Source: Nocardia elegans NBRC 108235 (GTDB lineage: Bacteria > Actinomycetota > Actinomycetes > Mycobacteriales > Mycobacteriaceae). Taken from it: a stretch of DNA of 64,000 bases. Each line of letters starts with the position of its first letter. The stretch's first letter is position 1. Shown here in pieces: positions 16,260 through 24,671 of the stretch. The position numbers and the translations under genes are program-made. The DNA is taken from assembly GCF_001612845.1 (NCBI RefSeq), contig NZ_BDBF01000021.1, positions 62,001 through 126,000 of the forward strand, given 5' to 3'. The notes under the pieces were generated by a model that saw only the letters and a list, made by a program, of their open reading frames with translations, did not search any database and was not told the origin of the DNA.

Positions 16260-17053
16260 ACGACAAGCCCGAGATCCGAGTACCGAACCTGGCCGAATCG
16301 ACCGTGTACATCGCGGGCGGGACGAGCGGAGTCGGATTGGAGGTTGCCTGCCGCTTCGTGGCGGCGGGAACGCAGCGCCTCGGCCTGGTGGGGCGCAATG
16401 CCGAACGCGGCGAGAAAGCGGCGGACCATATTCGGTCGCTTGCACCGGGAGTCTGGTGCCTGTTCGCTGCGGGGGACGCCAACGATCCCGCCGAAGCGGG
16501 CCGGGTGTGCGCAGAACTGCGCGATGGCCTCGGACCCGCCGACATCCTGGTCAACAGCATGACAGCGGCATACTCGCCGCGGTTGTTCCACGACACCTGC
16601 CCCGAGGATGTGCCCACCATACTGATGCAACAGGCGCTCGGGCCGATGAATATGTGTCGTGCGGTCCTTCCCGATATGCGTGCACAACGCGGCGGGGCGA
16701 TCGTGAACATTGCCTCCGACGCCGCCAAGTGGCCGACGCCGGGAGAGACCGTCCTCGGTGCGGCGATGGCCGCCATCGTCACCTTCAGCAAGACCTTGGC
16801 GATGGAGGCCAAACGCGACGGTGTCCGCGTCAATGCCGTCACACCGTCGCTCATTCGCGATACCGGAGCGCACGAGCGCGTCATGTCCGAGCCGTTCAGT
16901 GCAAAACTGTTCGAAAAGGCCGCTCGCGCGGCATCGCTCGGCGTGGCCGAGCCCGTTGACGTCGCGGACCTGATCGTCTTTCTGTGCAGCCCCCAGGCGC
17001 GCCGGGTCACCGGCCAGGCGGTGAGTCCGAACGGCGGCATATCCGCCGGATAA
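16256..17053 (+). CDS. SDR-fold protein lacking the catalytic Tyr/Lys pair
   Basis: 265 residues. The Rossmann glycine motif (IAGGTSGVGLEVA) and an SDR C-terminus (VTGQAVSPNGGISAG) are kept. Ser154 in IVNIASDAAK is present, and that region resembles BadH (2-hydroxycyclohexanecarboxyl-CoA dehydrogenase). The Tyr-x-x-x-Lys motif is replaced by Leu167-GAA-Met171 (GETVLGAAMAAI), and the usual NNAG reads NSMT. Normal SDR redox catalysis is therefore unlikely. It may bind NAD(H) or acyl-CoA as a scaffold, chaperone or atypical enzyme for the dehydratase/reductase. The ATGA overlap with the activase gene supports a tight functional link. Confidence 0.8.
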   Translation: MNDKPEIRVPNLAESTVYIAGGTSGVGLEVACRFVAAGTQRLGLVGRNAERGEKAADHIRSLAPGVWCLFAAGDANDPAEAGRVCAELRDGLGPADILVNSMTAAYSPRLFHDTCPEDVPTILMQQALGPMNMCRAVLPDMRAQRGGAIVNIASDAAKWPTPGETVLGAAMAAIVTFSKTLAMEAKRDGVRVNAVTPSLIRDTGAHERVMSEPFSAKLFEKAARAASLGVAEPVDVADLIVFLCSPQARRVTGQAVSPNGGISAG

Positions 17054-17063
17054 CCAGAGGTCG

Positions 17064-17108
17064 CGCGCACACCACCGCCCGTCGACCGGGCGGCCGGTGG
17101 TGTGCGCG
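17064..17108 (+). terminator. Strong hairpin ending the dehydratase/reductase operon
   Basis: A 14-bp outer stem (CGCGCACACCACCG / CGGTGGTGTGCGCG) encloses a smaller GCCCG-TCGAC-CGGGC stem, 11 bp after the SDR stop codon. It separates this operon from the downstream ligase gene. Confidence 0.7.
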
Positions 17109-17139
17109 ACGGCAGCCCCTGTCCGTCGGTCGAATCTTT

Positions 17140-17156
17140 AAATTGTTGGACAATTT
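17140..17156. promoter_or_regulatory. GntR-like palindrome upstream of the acyl-CoA ligase
   Basis: AAATTGTTGGACAATTT: perfect 7-bp arms AAATTGT/ACAATTT around TGG, in an A/T island 134 bp upstream of the ligase start. The TTGT-N3-ACAA core is a common GntR (FadR/VanR) layout. It is directly followed by TTTAGTTAGATATTAG (17154-17169), an element resembling others in this window. Confidence 0.55.
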
Positions 17157-17290
17157 AGTTAGATATTAGTTCTGGATATGTACTACGTTAAATGTGACTG
17201 GCGCCATACTCCGCAGGCGAATGCCCAGGACGACCGGCACTCCGATTTACTACCTGGTTCCACACCGCACAGTCGAAGGCGGATCGCGCG

Positions 17291-18922
17291 ATGACACTCA
17301 CACAATCGTTCTGGCCGGCCACGAAAAGCTCCGGCGTCCGGGACATCACGCTCGGCGAGTTGCTCAGGCAGGCCGCGGCCACGGTGCCCGATCGGGTGGC
17401 GCTGGTCGACGGCGAAGCCGATCCGGCCCATCGGCGAGAATGGACCTACCGCGAACTCCTCGCCGATGTCGAACAAGTGGCACGCGCGATGCTCGCGCAC
17501 TTCGAGCCCGGTGAGCGGATCGCGGTATGGGCGCCAAATAGTGCGGACTGGGTGATTCTGCAGCAGGCGATCGCTATGGCGGGCATGGTGGTGGTCGGCA
17601 TCAACCCGGCCTACCGCGCGCACGAACTCGAATACATCCTGCGCCAGTCGTGCGCGTCGGGACTGTTTTTCCGCGAGCACTATCGCGGCGTCGATTTGGC
17701 CGACGTCCTGGCCGAAATCGCGGGGAACCTGCCCGATCTTCGCACCGTGGTGCCAACGAGCGAGTGGCCGCGATTCCTTGCGTCCGGAACCGAGACGGCG
17801 CAATTGCCCGAGGTATCGCCCACCGACCCGGTGCAGATTCAATACACCTCCGGCACCACGGGCTTTCCCAAGGGCGCGGTGCTGCATCACAAAGGGATCG
17901 TCAACGAAGCCACCTTCGTCTTCGAACGCGCCGGTCGGTCCGGACCCATCGTTTGTGTCAATGCGATGCCGATGTACCACATCGGCGGCGGGGGCGTCAC
18001 CGAGCTGGGGACCATCGCGGCACACGGCACCTACGTCGTGCTACCCGGATTCGACGCCGCGCTCATGCTCGAGATGCTCGAAACCTACGGTGGCACACAC
18101 TCTTTGATGGTTCCGACAATGCTCATCGCGCTGCTCGAGCATCCGGATTTCGATACCCGGGATCTGTCGAGCGTGCACACCATCATGTCGGGCGCAGCCG
18201 CGGTGCCGCAGGCGTTGGTGGAGCGCGTCATCGACCGGCTGGGCTGCCGATTCACGATCCTGTTCGGACAGAGCGAGATGCACGGGGTGATCAGCCAGAC
18301 GCGGATCACCGACGACCCGGTGGACCAGGCCGCCACAGTGGGGCAACCGTTGCCCGAACTCGAAGTGAAGATCATCGATCCGCTCACCGGCGCTATCGTG
18401 CCGATCGGCCAGCAGGGCGAAATCTGTTGCCGCGGTTATCAGAACATGCTCGGATACTCGGATATGCCGGATGAGACGGCGGCGACGATCGACACCGAGG
18501 GCTGGCTGCGCATGGGCGATCTGGGGACCATGGACGAGCGCGGATTCCTGCGCATCACGGGCCGGCTCAAGGACATGATCATCCGCGGCGGCCTCAATAT
18601 CTACCCGCGTGAGATTGAGGAACTCCTTTTCCGTCACCCTGCGGTGGTCGAGGCAACGGTTGTCGGCATCTCGGACGAGAAATGGGGTGAACAGATCGGC
18701 GCGGTGCTGCGCGTGGAGGACCCGGGCAACCCGCCCGAGGTAGCCGCGCTCAAGGCCTGGTGCCGGGAACGGATCGCCGCCCACAAGACTCCCTCGCTCT
18801 GGTATTTCGCGGACGAACTACCGATGACCCCCTCGGGGAAGATCCAGAAGTTTCGTGTTCAGGACGAGATCGCCGCCGGGCGCTTGCTTCCCGCGGTGAC
18901 GCTGGAGGATTCGGCCCGGTGA
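17291..18922 (+). CDS. Acyl-CoA synthetase (AMP-forming)
   Basis: 543 residues. ANL-superfamily motifs are in order: A3 IQYTSGTTGFPKGAVLHH (194-211), A5 LFGQSEMHG, A7 GWLRMGDLG, A8 GRLKDMIIRGGLNIYPREIEE and A10 PMTPSGKIQKF with the catalytic Lys. It should activate a medium, long-chain or cyclic carboxylic acid to its acyl-CoA through an acyl-adenylate. It stands alone behind its own promoter island and converges on the CoA-transferase gene 31 bp away. Substrate chain length cannot be read from sequence. Confidence 0.92.
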   Translation: MTLTQSFWPATKSSGVRDITLGELLRQAAATVPDRVALVDGEADPAHRREWTYRELLADVEQVARAMLAHFEPGERIAVWAPNSADWVILQQAIAMAGMVVVGINPAYRAHELEYILRQSCASGLFFREHYRGVDLADVLAEIAGNLPDLRTVVPTSEWPRFLASGTETAQLPEVSPTDPVQIQYTSGTTGFPKGAVLHHKGIVNEATFVFERAGRSGPIVCVNAMPMYHIGGGGVTELGTIAAHGTYVVLPGFDAALMLEMLETYGGTHSLMVPTMLIALLEHPDFDTRDLSSVHTIMSGAAAVPQALVERVIDRLGCRFTILFGQSEMHGVISQTRITDDPVDQAATVGQPLPELEVKIIDPLTGAIVPIGQQGEICCRGYQNMLGYSDMPDETAATIDTEGWLRMGDLGTMDERGFLRITGRLKDMIIRGGLNIYPREIEELLFRHPAVVEATVVGISDEKWGEQIGAVLRVEDPGNPPEVAALKAWCRERIAAHKTPSLWYFADELPMTPSGKIQKFRVQDEIAAGRLLPAVTLEDSAR

Positions 18923-18953
18923 ACATGCGAAGGGCAGCCGGCGGCCTCGACGA

Positions 18954-20159
18954 TCAGGTTGTGCCGCTATCTGTTTCGGACGAATCATCGGGTTCGCGGA
19001 CACCTGCGGGACCCCACGCGGCGCGCAATGCCTCGGTCCGTTCCGGGCGGTCCAGACCCCGCAGATCCGCGATACCGTGCTCGGTCACGACGATGTCGAC
19101 ATCGTGAGACGGTGTGCTGACGGGCCGGGAGAGTCGCTCGACCAGGGTCGACCGGCCCCTGTGCGTCGTGGTCACGGCGATGATGCTGAGCCCGCCCACC
19201 GAGCGCGCCGCCGCGGCCGCGTAGTCGTGGTGGCCGCCGATACCGCCGACCACGGCACGTTCGGTGCCCTCGACGTTGATCTGTCCGTCGGTATCGACCT
19301 CCACGGCGGTGTTCACCGCGAACAGCGGCGACGCCGACAGCCTGCCGGGATCGTGGGTGAACTCGATGGGGTGCAACACCTTTCGGCCCGATACCCACTC
19401 CCGCAACCGTGGGCCACCGGCCAGGTAGGTCGCCACCGGGGTCCCGATGAGAAGGTTGCGCTCGGCGAGGTCGACCACGGAATCCGGGAGCAGGCCGGAG
19501 TCGATGCGCACCGGGACCTCGAGTTTCCGCAGCACCGTCGCACCGAGCGCTCCCGGACCGATCTGCAGTCGCGCGCCCCCGGGAACGAGGCGCACCAGAT
19601 TGCCGACGAGCCGCTCGAGCTCCGGCGTCGGTGGTTCGTCCGGCATGTCCAGCGGCGCCTGATCGGTTTCCCCGACCACGGTCACCCGCTCGGGGGGCAG
19701 TACGGGACCCGCCGCGCACACCGGAGCGGCCCGCGACAGCAACGCGGCCACCCGAGCGCCGGCGTCGATCGCGGCGTGCTGCCAGGAGATCTCGTTGGCG
19801 AACAGGTAACCGTCCGGGGTGCGCACCACGGTGGCCACCAGCAGGTCGGGACGCAGGGGGCCGTGCAGCAGCTTGGTGGTGGCGCCCAGCCGTACCGGCA
19901 GGAATCGGATATGCCCCTGCGCGACTGCCGGGCGTAATCCCCAGCCGGGCATGAAGGTTCGCACGTCGGCGAATGCGGTGAGGTCCAGATCGGGATCGGC
20001 GATGGGTACCCAGCCCAGGACCAGTCGCAGGCCCGCGATGTTCTCGGCTGCCGCCGTCAGCTGCCTGGACAGCCCCCGCGGCGCCCCGAACCCGTCACCG
20101 ATCGCGATAGTGGTATCCGAGCGGATGAGCGATGCGAGCGCCGCGGTGTCGGTCGGCAT
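18954..20159 (-). CDS. Acetyl-CoA hydrolase / 4-hydroxybutyrate CoA-transferase family protein
   Basis: 401 residues. Signature pieces of the family I CoA-transferase fold are present: GDGFGAPRGL near the N-terminus, LQIGPGALGATV, FAVNTAVEVDTDGQINVEGT (containing the Glu that forms the glutamyl-CoA thioester in relatives), IGGHHDYAAAAARSVGG and TEHGIADLRGLDRPER. It would move CoA between acids or hydrolyse an acyl-CoA. It is the last gene of a leftward unit behind two acyl-CoA dehydrogenase genes, 3 bp from the nearer one, so it may recycle CoA from or onto their substrate. Confidence 0.82.
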   Translation of the reverse strand: MPTDTAALASLIRSDTTIAIGDGFGAPRGLSRQLTAAAENIAGLRLVLGWVPIADPDLDLTAFADVRTFMPGWGLRPAVAQGHIRFLPVRLGATTKLLHGPLRPDLLVATVVRTPDGYLFANEISWQHAAIDAGARVAALLSRAAPVCAAGPVLPPERVTVVGETDQAPLDMPDEPPTPELERLVGNLVRLVPGGARLQIGPGALGATVLRKLEVPVRIDSGLLPDSVVDLAERNLLIGTPVATYLAGGPRLREWVSGRKVLHPIEFTHDPGRLSASPLFAVNTAVEVDTDGQINVEGTERAVVGGIGGHHDYAAAAARSVGGLSIIAVTTTHRGRSTLVERLSRPVSTPSHDVDIVVTEHGIADLRGLDRPERTEALRAAWGPAGVREPDDSSETDSGTT

Positions 20160-20162
20160 CGG

Positions 20163-21353
20163 TCAGCCCTTCTTCACGGCGGGTTCGCGGGGAAGTCCTA
20201 GCACTCGTTCGGCGAGAATATTGCGCTGGATCTCGCTGGTGCCGCCCAGGATGGTCTGGGCGCGGGCGACGAGCATCCGGTGCACGATCGGATTGTCCGC
20301 GGGATCGTCGGTGATATCGAGTCCCAGGGCGTCGACGGCCAGATCCGCCAGATCGCGATGGGTTTCCGAGCTCATCACCTTCAGCACCGAGAAGGTCGGG
20401 GAGGTCAGCGAGGACTTGGCGTGCACCGCACGCAGCCAGGTCGCGCGTAGCAGCCATATCCGGGTCCAGATCGAGACGATGTCCTCGCGCAGGCGCGGGG
20501 TGAGCCGGTCGCGCCGGGCCGCGGCGACGACGATATCGTCCAGCGCGGCGAACATCGACACCGACTGCGTGCCCAGCGACAGCCGTTCGGTGCCCAGCGT
20601 CGCGGTCGCTACCGCCCAGCCCTGCCCGATCTCCCCGAGCCGATCCTGTGTCCGCAGTCGCACGCCGGTGAGGAACACCTCGTTGAATTTGCTTTCACCG
20701 TCCATCTGCTCGAGCGGGCGCACGGTTATTCCGGGCGCCGTCATGGGGACGATGAACGCGGTCAGGCCGTCGTATCGGCCGGGACCCGTCCTCGCGATCA
20801 GCAGACCGTAATCGGCCGCCGCCGCGGCGCTGGTCCAGACCTTGTGTCCGTCGATCACCCACTCGTCGCCCTCGGCGACCGCGCGCGTGCGCAGTGAGGC
20901 CAGATCCGATCCGGCCTCCGGCTCGGAAAACAGCTGGCACCAGAGGTGTTCGCCGACCCGGATCGGCTCCAGGTGCCGCGCTCGCTGCTCATCGGTGCCG
21001 AACTCCATGATCACCGGCGCGGCCAGCGCCGGGCCGACGAGTCCGAGCTGGCGGGGCACCCCTGCGCGCGCCGTCTCCTCGGCGAAGACCGCCTGTTCCA
21101 TGATGCTCGAGCCGCGGCCGCCGTATTCGACCGGCCATGGCAGGCAGGCATAGCCGGCATCGGCCAGCAGACGCTGCCATTGCCGTCCGGGGAGTACGTC
21201 GTCCACCGTCGGGGTGGGGCCGTAGTCCCGCAGGCCGGCGGGCCTGGGCACCGACTCCAGCCACGCCCGCAGCTGCTCGCGGAACTCGGTCGTGTCCTCC
21301 GCCCGATCGGACGTGTTCCCGGACCTCTGTCGTGCGGTCGGCGTCCCTGCCAT
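20163..21353 (-). CDS. Acyl-CoA dehydrogenase, alpha-type subunit of a split pair
   Basis: 396 residues from ATG 21353, chosen because AAGGAGGG lies 7-8 bp upstream. It has the FadE layout: WPVEYGGRG, LFSEPEAGSDLASLRTRA, GHKVWTSAAAAADYG, EVFLTGVRL, and at the C-terminus IVHRMLVARAQTILGGTSEIQRNILAERVLGLPR. It is paired with the shorter dehydrogenase at 21462-22583. In mycobacterial steroid pathways such pairs form alpha2beta2 enzymes that bind only two FADs. Oxidation of a side-chain or cyclic acyl-CoA is inferred. Confidence 0.9.
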   Translation of the reverse strand: MAGTPTARQRSGNTSDRAEDTTEFREQLRAWLESVPRPAGLRDYGPTPTVDDVLPGRQWQRLLADAGYACLPWPVEYGGRGSSIMEQAVFAEETARAGVPRQLGLVGPALAAPVIMEFGTDEQRARHLEPIRVGEHLWCQLFSEPEAGSDLASLRTRAVAEGDEWVIDGHKVWTSAAAAADYGLLIARTGPGRYDGLTAFIVPMTAPGITVRPLEQMDGESKFNEVFLTGVRLRTQDRLGEIGQGWAVATATLGTERLSLGTQSVSMFAALDDIVVAAARRDRLTPRLREDIVSIWTRIWLLRATWLRAVHAKSSLTSPTFSVLKVMSSETHRDLADLAVDALGLDITDDPADNPIVHRMLVARAQTILGGTSEIQRNILAERVLGLPREPAVKKG

Positions 21354-21461
21354 GCCGGCTCCCTCCTTGTCGCCCTGTTCGGTCGAATACACCGGGGCGG
21401 CATTGGAATAGGTTAAATTGGATAGGTAATTGAGTTGAACAACCGAACGTGGCGCGTCCGC

Positions 21462-22583
21462 CTATGTGGGCAACGCCTCCGTGCGCAGTGCAAGTCGCTC
21501 GCGGTGGTAACGGGGTGTTCCGAAATGTGCCTCGCTGCTCTTGGCGCGCTTGTAGTACAGGTGCGCCGGATGCTCCCAGGTGAAGCCGATTCCGCCGTGA
21601 ATCTGGATGTTGTCGCGCGCGCACAGGCTGAACGTCTCCGAGCAGACGGTCTTGGCCAGTCCGGCCAGCAACTCCAGATCGGGGTCGTTCGCGGCCACCG
21701 CCTCGGCCGCGCAGCGCGCGGCCGAGCGCGCCGATTCCACGGCAACCAGCATGTCGGCGCAGGTGTGTTTGATCGCCTGGAACGAACCGATGGGCCGATC
21801 GAACTGGTGGCGCGTCTTGGCGTAGCCGACCGCCATCTCGAGCACGCGCTCCGCGCCGCCCACTTGCTCACACGCCAAGGCGACAGCGGCGCGATCGAGG
21901 ACCCGGCGCAGTACCACCCGGCCCTGCTCCGGCCCGGCGAGCAATCGCGCCGGGGTGTCGGTGAAGTCGAGGGTGGCCTGTCTGCGGGTTCGATCCAGCG
22001 TCGGCACCGCGGTGCGGCGCAGTCCGAGGTCGGTGTCGACGAGGAACAGTCCTACTCCCTCCGGCAGCCGGGCGGCGACCACGATCGCCTCGGCCGACGC
22101 GCCGTCGAGTACATGCCGTTTGCGGCCGCTGAGCAGGTAGTGCTCGCCCTCGCGGCGCGCCGCCAGTCGGATCGATTGCTCATCCCATCCCTCGGCATCC
22201 TCGGCGAATGCCGCCGTTCCGATGAGCCGGCCCGCGGCGATCTGCGGCAGCCAGGTTCGGCAGGCGTCGTCGTCTCCGCTCTCCAGCAGCGCGGTCGCGA
22301 ACAGGACCACACTGCTGAAGAACGGGCCGCACAGCAGTACCCGGCCCATCTCCTCGAGTACAACGCTCAGTTCGAGGAAGCCGAACCCCGCGCCGCCGTA
22401 CTCCTCCGGGATGGCGATGCCGTGTAGTCCCATCTGCTCGGCCATCACTGTCGCGAGCTCCCGGTCGTACCCCTCGGCGGCATCCATCGTCGCGCGGACA
22501 GCGAACTCCGATGATCGCTCCTGCAGCAACTTTCGAACGGTGGCGGCCAGTTCCTGCTGTTCCGCACTGCGTACGCCGTACAT
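21462..22583 (-). CDS. Acyl-CoA dehydrogenase, beta-type subunit of a split pair
   Basis: 373 residues from ATG 22583 (AGGAG 5 bp upstream; the GTG at 22589 is too close to that site). The middle domain is degenerate: where active dehydrogenases read SEP-GSD it has FAEDAEGWDEQS. The C-terminal FAD-contact segment TRHQFDRPIGSFQAIKHTCADM and IQIHGGIGFTWEHPAHLYYKRAKSS are well kept. This pattern fits the beta subunit of heteromeric FadEs. It lies upstream of the alpha-type gene (108 bp gap). Confidence 0.88.
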   Translation of the reverse strand: MYGVRSAEQQELAATVRKLLQERSSEFAVRATMDAAEGYDRELATVMAEQMGLHGIAIPEEYGGAGFGFLELSVVLEEMGRVLLCGPFFSSVVLFATALLESGDDDACRTWLPQIAAGRLIGTAAFAEDAEGWDEQSIRLAARREGEHYLLSGRKRHVLDGASAEAIVVAARLPEGVGLFLVDTDLGLRRTAVPTLDRTRRQATLDFTDTPARLLAGPEQGRVVLRRVLDRAAVALACEQVGGAERVLEMAVGYAKTRHQFDRPIGSFQAIKHTCADMLVAVESARSAARCAAEAVAANDPDLELLAGLAKTVCSETFSLCARDNIQIHGGIGFTWEHPAHLYYKRAKSSEAHFGTPRYHRERLALRTEALPT

Positions 22584-22607
22584 GTCCACTCCTGCCTAAT
22601 CAGCTAT

Positions 22608-22626
22608 AATGGTTAGATAATTTATC
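22608..22626. promoter_or_regulatory. A/T island with GTTAGATAATTTA element
   Basis: AATGGTTAGATAATTTATC lies 25 bp upstream of the leftward dehydrogenase pair and about 210 bp upstream of the divergent MaoC gene. It resembles islands at 17154, 39579 and 56945, which suggests a shared regulator or shared -10 elements. Confidence 0.4.
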
Positions 22627-22833
22627 AGTATGTGCCAGGGTCTGCATGCGTCCCCGAGTGGATGTGCCGGTTCGGGTCGTGAGATCCGGCGACCGGTGAC
22701 CTTCGCGCTGGATCGACGTCGATGTTGTTGCCTGCAACCCCCGGGCTCACACCTGGCGGCGCCTGCCGGTTACAAAACGGGCGTAGAGGTAAATTATATA
22801 ACTTATATGTATCATCAGTGGAAGGTAGGCCGG

Positions 22834-23319
22834 ATGAGTGGCGGCGACAAACCGGATCCGTGGGCGCTCGCTCCGGTTCTGCATGGGCGGACATTCGAAC
22901 AGATGCGGCCGGGGGACCGCTTCCGAACCGGTAGCAGGACCATCACAGAATCCGACCTGATCGCTTTCGTCACCCTCGCCGGGCTCAGTGAGCCGCTGTT
23001 TCTCGATGAGCAAGGTTCGGTCGAGGCCGGTTACTCCGGGCGGGTCGTTCCCGCGACTCTGACCTTCGCCTATGCCGAGGGGCTGGTCCTGCAAACCGGG
23101 GTGCTGCACGGTACCGGCATGGCGTTCATGCGTTCGGATCTCGATATCAAGGGACCGGTTTTCGTCGGTGACACCATCTCTGTCGTGGTCGAGGTGCTGG
23201 AATCGCGGCCGACGAGTTCGGGCGGCAGAGGTGTGGTGACGACCGAGAATTCGGTGGTCAAGCGGGACGGCGCCGTCGTGCTGGAGTACCGGCCCGTGCG
23301 CTTGATTCTCGGGCGCTGA
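22834..23319 (+). CDS. MaoC-like enoyl-CoA hydratase
   Basis: 161 residues from ATG 22834 (GGAAGG upstream). A single hot-dog domain is visible: HGRTFEQMRPGDRFRTGSRTITESDLIAFVTLAGLSEPLFLD at the N-terminus and VGDTISVVVEVLESR later. The family hydrates enoyl-CoA with R stereochemistry. The classical Asp-His dyad (D-x4-H) is not obvious: SEPLFLDEQ replaces NPIHxD, so activity may be altered, or it may need a partner as in heteromeric MaoC enzymes. It is transcribed towards the acyl-CoA dehydrogenase at 23444. Confidence 0.75.
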   Translation: MSGGDKPDPWALAPVLHGRTFEQMRPGDRFRTGSRTITESDLIAFVTLAGLSEPLFLDEQGSVEAGYSGRVVPATLTFAYAEGLVLQTGVLHGTGMAFMRSDLDIKGPVFVGDTISVVVEVLESRPTSSGGRGVVTTENSVVKRDGAVVLEYRPVRLILGR

Positions 23320-23394
23320 CGCGACGCGGGGCGACCGTGGGGATTCGTGCCGAGGGCGTCGGCGATGTGCGGCGATTGACGTCGCACCGAAAAA

Positions 23395-23421
23395 TATAGT
23401 TCTATTATATAGTTAATTTAC
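23395..23421. promoter_or_regulatory. A/T-rich promoter island before acyl-CoA dehydrogenase
   Basis: The island contains ATATAGTT, TATTATATAGTTAATTTA and a TTGACG hexamer 15-20 bp before it (23376-23381). It lies 23 bp upstream of the start at 23444. It probably supplies the promoter and may carry the recurring TAGTTAA element of this window. Confidence 0.4.
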
Positions 23422-23443
23422 CTGCAAATGAAGGGTACAGGCG

Positions 23444-24586
23444 ATGCGCCGCAGCATCTTCGAGCCGGAGCACGAGCAGTTCCGCGCAACCGCGAAAGCG
23501 TTCTTCGACACGGAGTGCGCTCCGCATGTGGAGGAGTGGGAGGCCGCAGGGAAGGTCAGCCGGCAAGCTTGGAAGCGGGCCGGCGAGCTGGGGCTGATCG
23601 GCTGGGAGGCCCCCGAGGAGTTCGGCGGCCTCGGCCTGCGCGACTTCCGCTTCAATCAGATCGTGAGTGAGGAGATGTTCGCGACCGGCTCCGTCGGAAT
23701 CGGCCTGGGCATCCAGAACGACATCATGGCGTCCTACCTCATCGGGCTGACCACCGATGAGCAGAAGAAGCGCTGGCTGCCGGGATATATCCGGGGCGAG
23801 ACGATCACGGCCATCGGAATGTCCGAACCGGCGGCGGGCTCCGATCTCGCCGGCATCAAGACCACCGCCCGCCGCGAGGGTGACCACTACGTCATCAACG
23901 GCCAGAAGACGTTCATCAGCAACGGCATTCTGGCCGATCTGGTGCTCGTGGCCGCCAAGACCGATCCGGCCGCGGGGCGTCGGGGCATCAGTCTGATCGT
24001 CGTGGAATCGGATACGCCCGGCTTCACCAGGGGCCGCAAGCTGGACAAGATCGGCCAGCGCGCGACCGACAGCGCCGAACTGTTCTTCGATGATGTGCGC
24101 GTGCCGGTCGAGAACCTGGTGGGTGAGGAGAACCGCGGCTTCTACCACCTGGTCGCCAATCTCCCCTATGAGCGGCTCGGTATCGCCACCTACGCGGTGC
24201 CGATGGCTCGGCGCGCCCTGGATTTGACCCTCGCGTACGCCACCGATCGCAAGGCGTTCGGGACCGCGATCGGCAAGTTCCAGGTGAACCGGCACTTCTT
24301 GGCCGAGATGAAGACCAAACTCGAAGTGGCGCAGACGTATCTGGACCAGTGCGTGCTGGCGGCGAACGCCGGTGAACTCACCGCCGAAGAGGCCGCCGGA
24401 CTCAAGTGGTGGACCTCCGAAGTGCAATGGGAGATTCTGGACCGCTGCATGCAGCTGCACGGCGGCTACGGCTACATCAACGAATACGAGATCGCCCGCC
24501 TCTGGCGCGACTCCCGCGTGCAGCGCCTCTACGGCGGAACGACCGAAATCATGAAGGATCTCATCGGGCGGTCGATGGGGTTCTGA
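23444..24586 (+). CDS. Acyl-CoA dehydrogenase (long-chain type)
   Basis: 380 residues. All core motifs are intact: EFGGLGLRDFRF, AIGMSEPAAGSDLAGIKTTARR, GQKTFISNGILADLVLV, ERLGIATYAVPMARRAL, FGTAIGKFQVNRHFLAEM, QLHGGYGYINEYEIARLWRDSRVQRLYGGTTEIMKDLIGRSMGF. The YGGTTEIMKDLIGRS ending is typical of LCAD-like enzymes, in which the catalytic Glu lies in an internal helix (here within YERLG). It is a single-gene enzyme, unlike the split pairs nearby, and ends in a hairpin. Confidence 0.92.
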   Translation: MRRSIFEPEHEQFRATAKAFFDTECAPHVEEWEAAGKVSRQAWKRAGELGLIGWEAPEEFGGLGLRDFRFNQIVSEEMFATGSVGIGLGIQNDIMASYLIGLTTDEQKKRWLPGYIRGETITAIGMSEPAAGSDLAGIKTTARREGDHYVINGQKTFISNGILADLVLVAAKTDPAAGRRGISLIVVESDTPGFTRGRKLDKIGQRATDSAELFFDDVRVPVENLVGEENRGFYHLVANLPYERLGIATYAVPMARRALDLTLAYATDRKAFGTAIGKFQVNRHFLAEMKTKLEVAQTYLDQCVLAANAGELTAEEAAGLKWWTSEVQWEILDRCMQLHGGYGYINEYEIARLWRDSRVQRLYGGTTEIMKDLIGRSMGF

Positions 24587-24613
24587 GGCCGGACCGCCTC
24601 GGAGCACGACAAG

Positions 24614-24645
24614 CGCGGGCACCGACCATAGGGGCGGTGCCCGCG
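24614..24645. terminator. Hairpin between convergent genes
   Basis: Perfect 11-bp stem CGCGGGCACCG / CGGTGCCCGCG with a 10-nt loop, between the dehydrogenase (stop 24586) and the leftward crotonase (stop 24672). Confidence 0.65.
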
Positions 24646-24671
24646 ATTACTCGTTCGGGCGGTCGGGCCGC

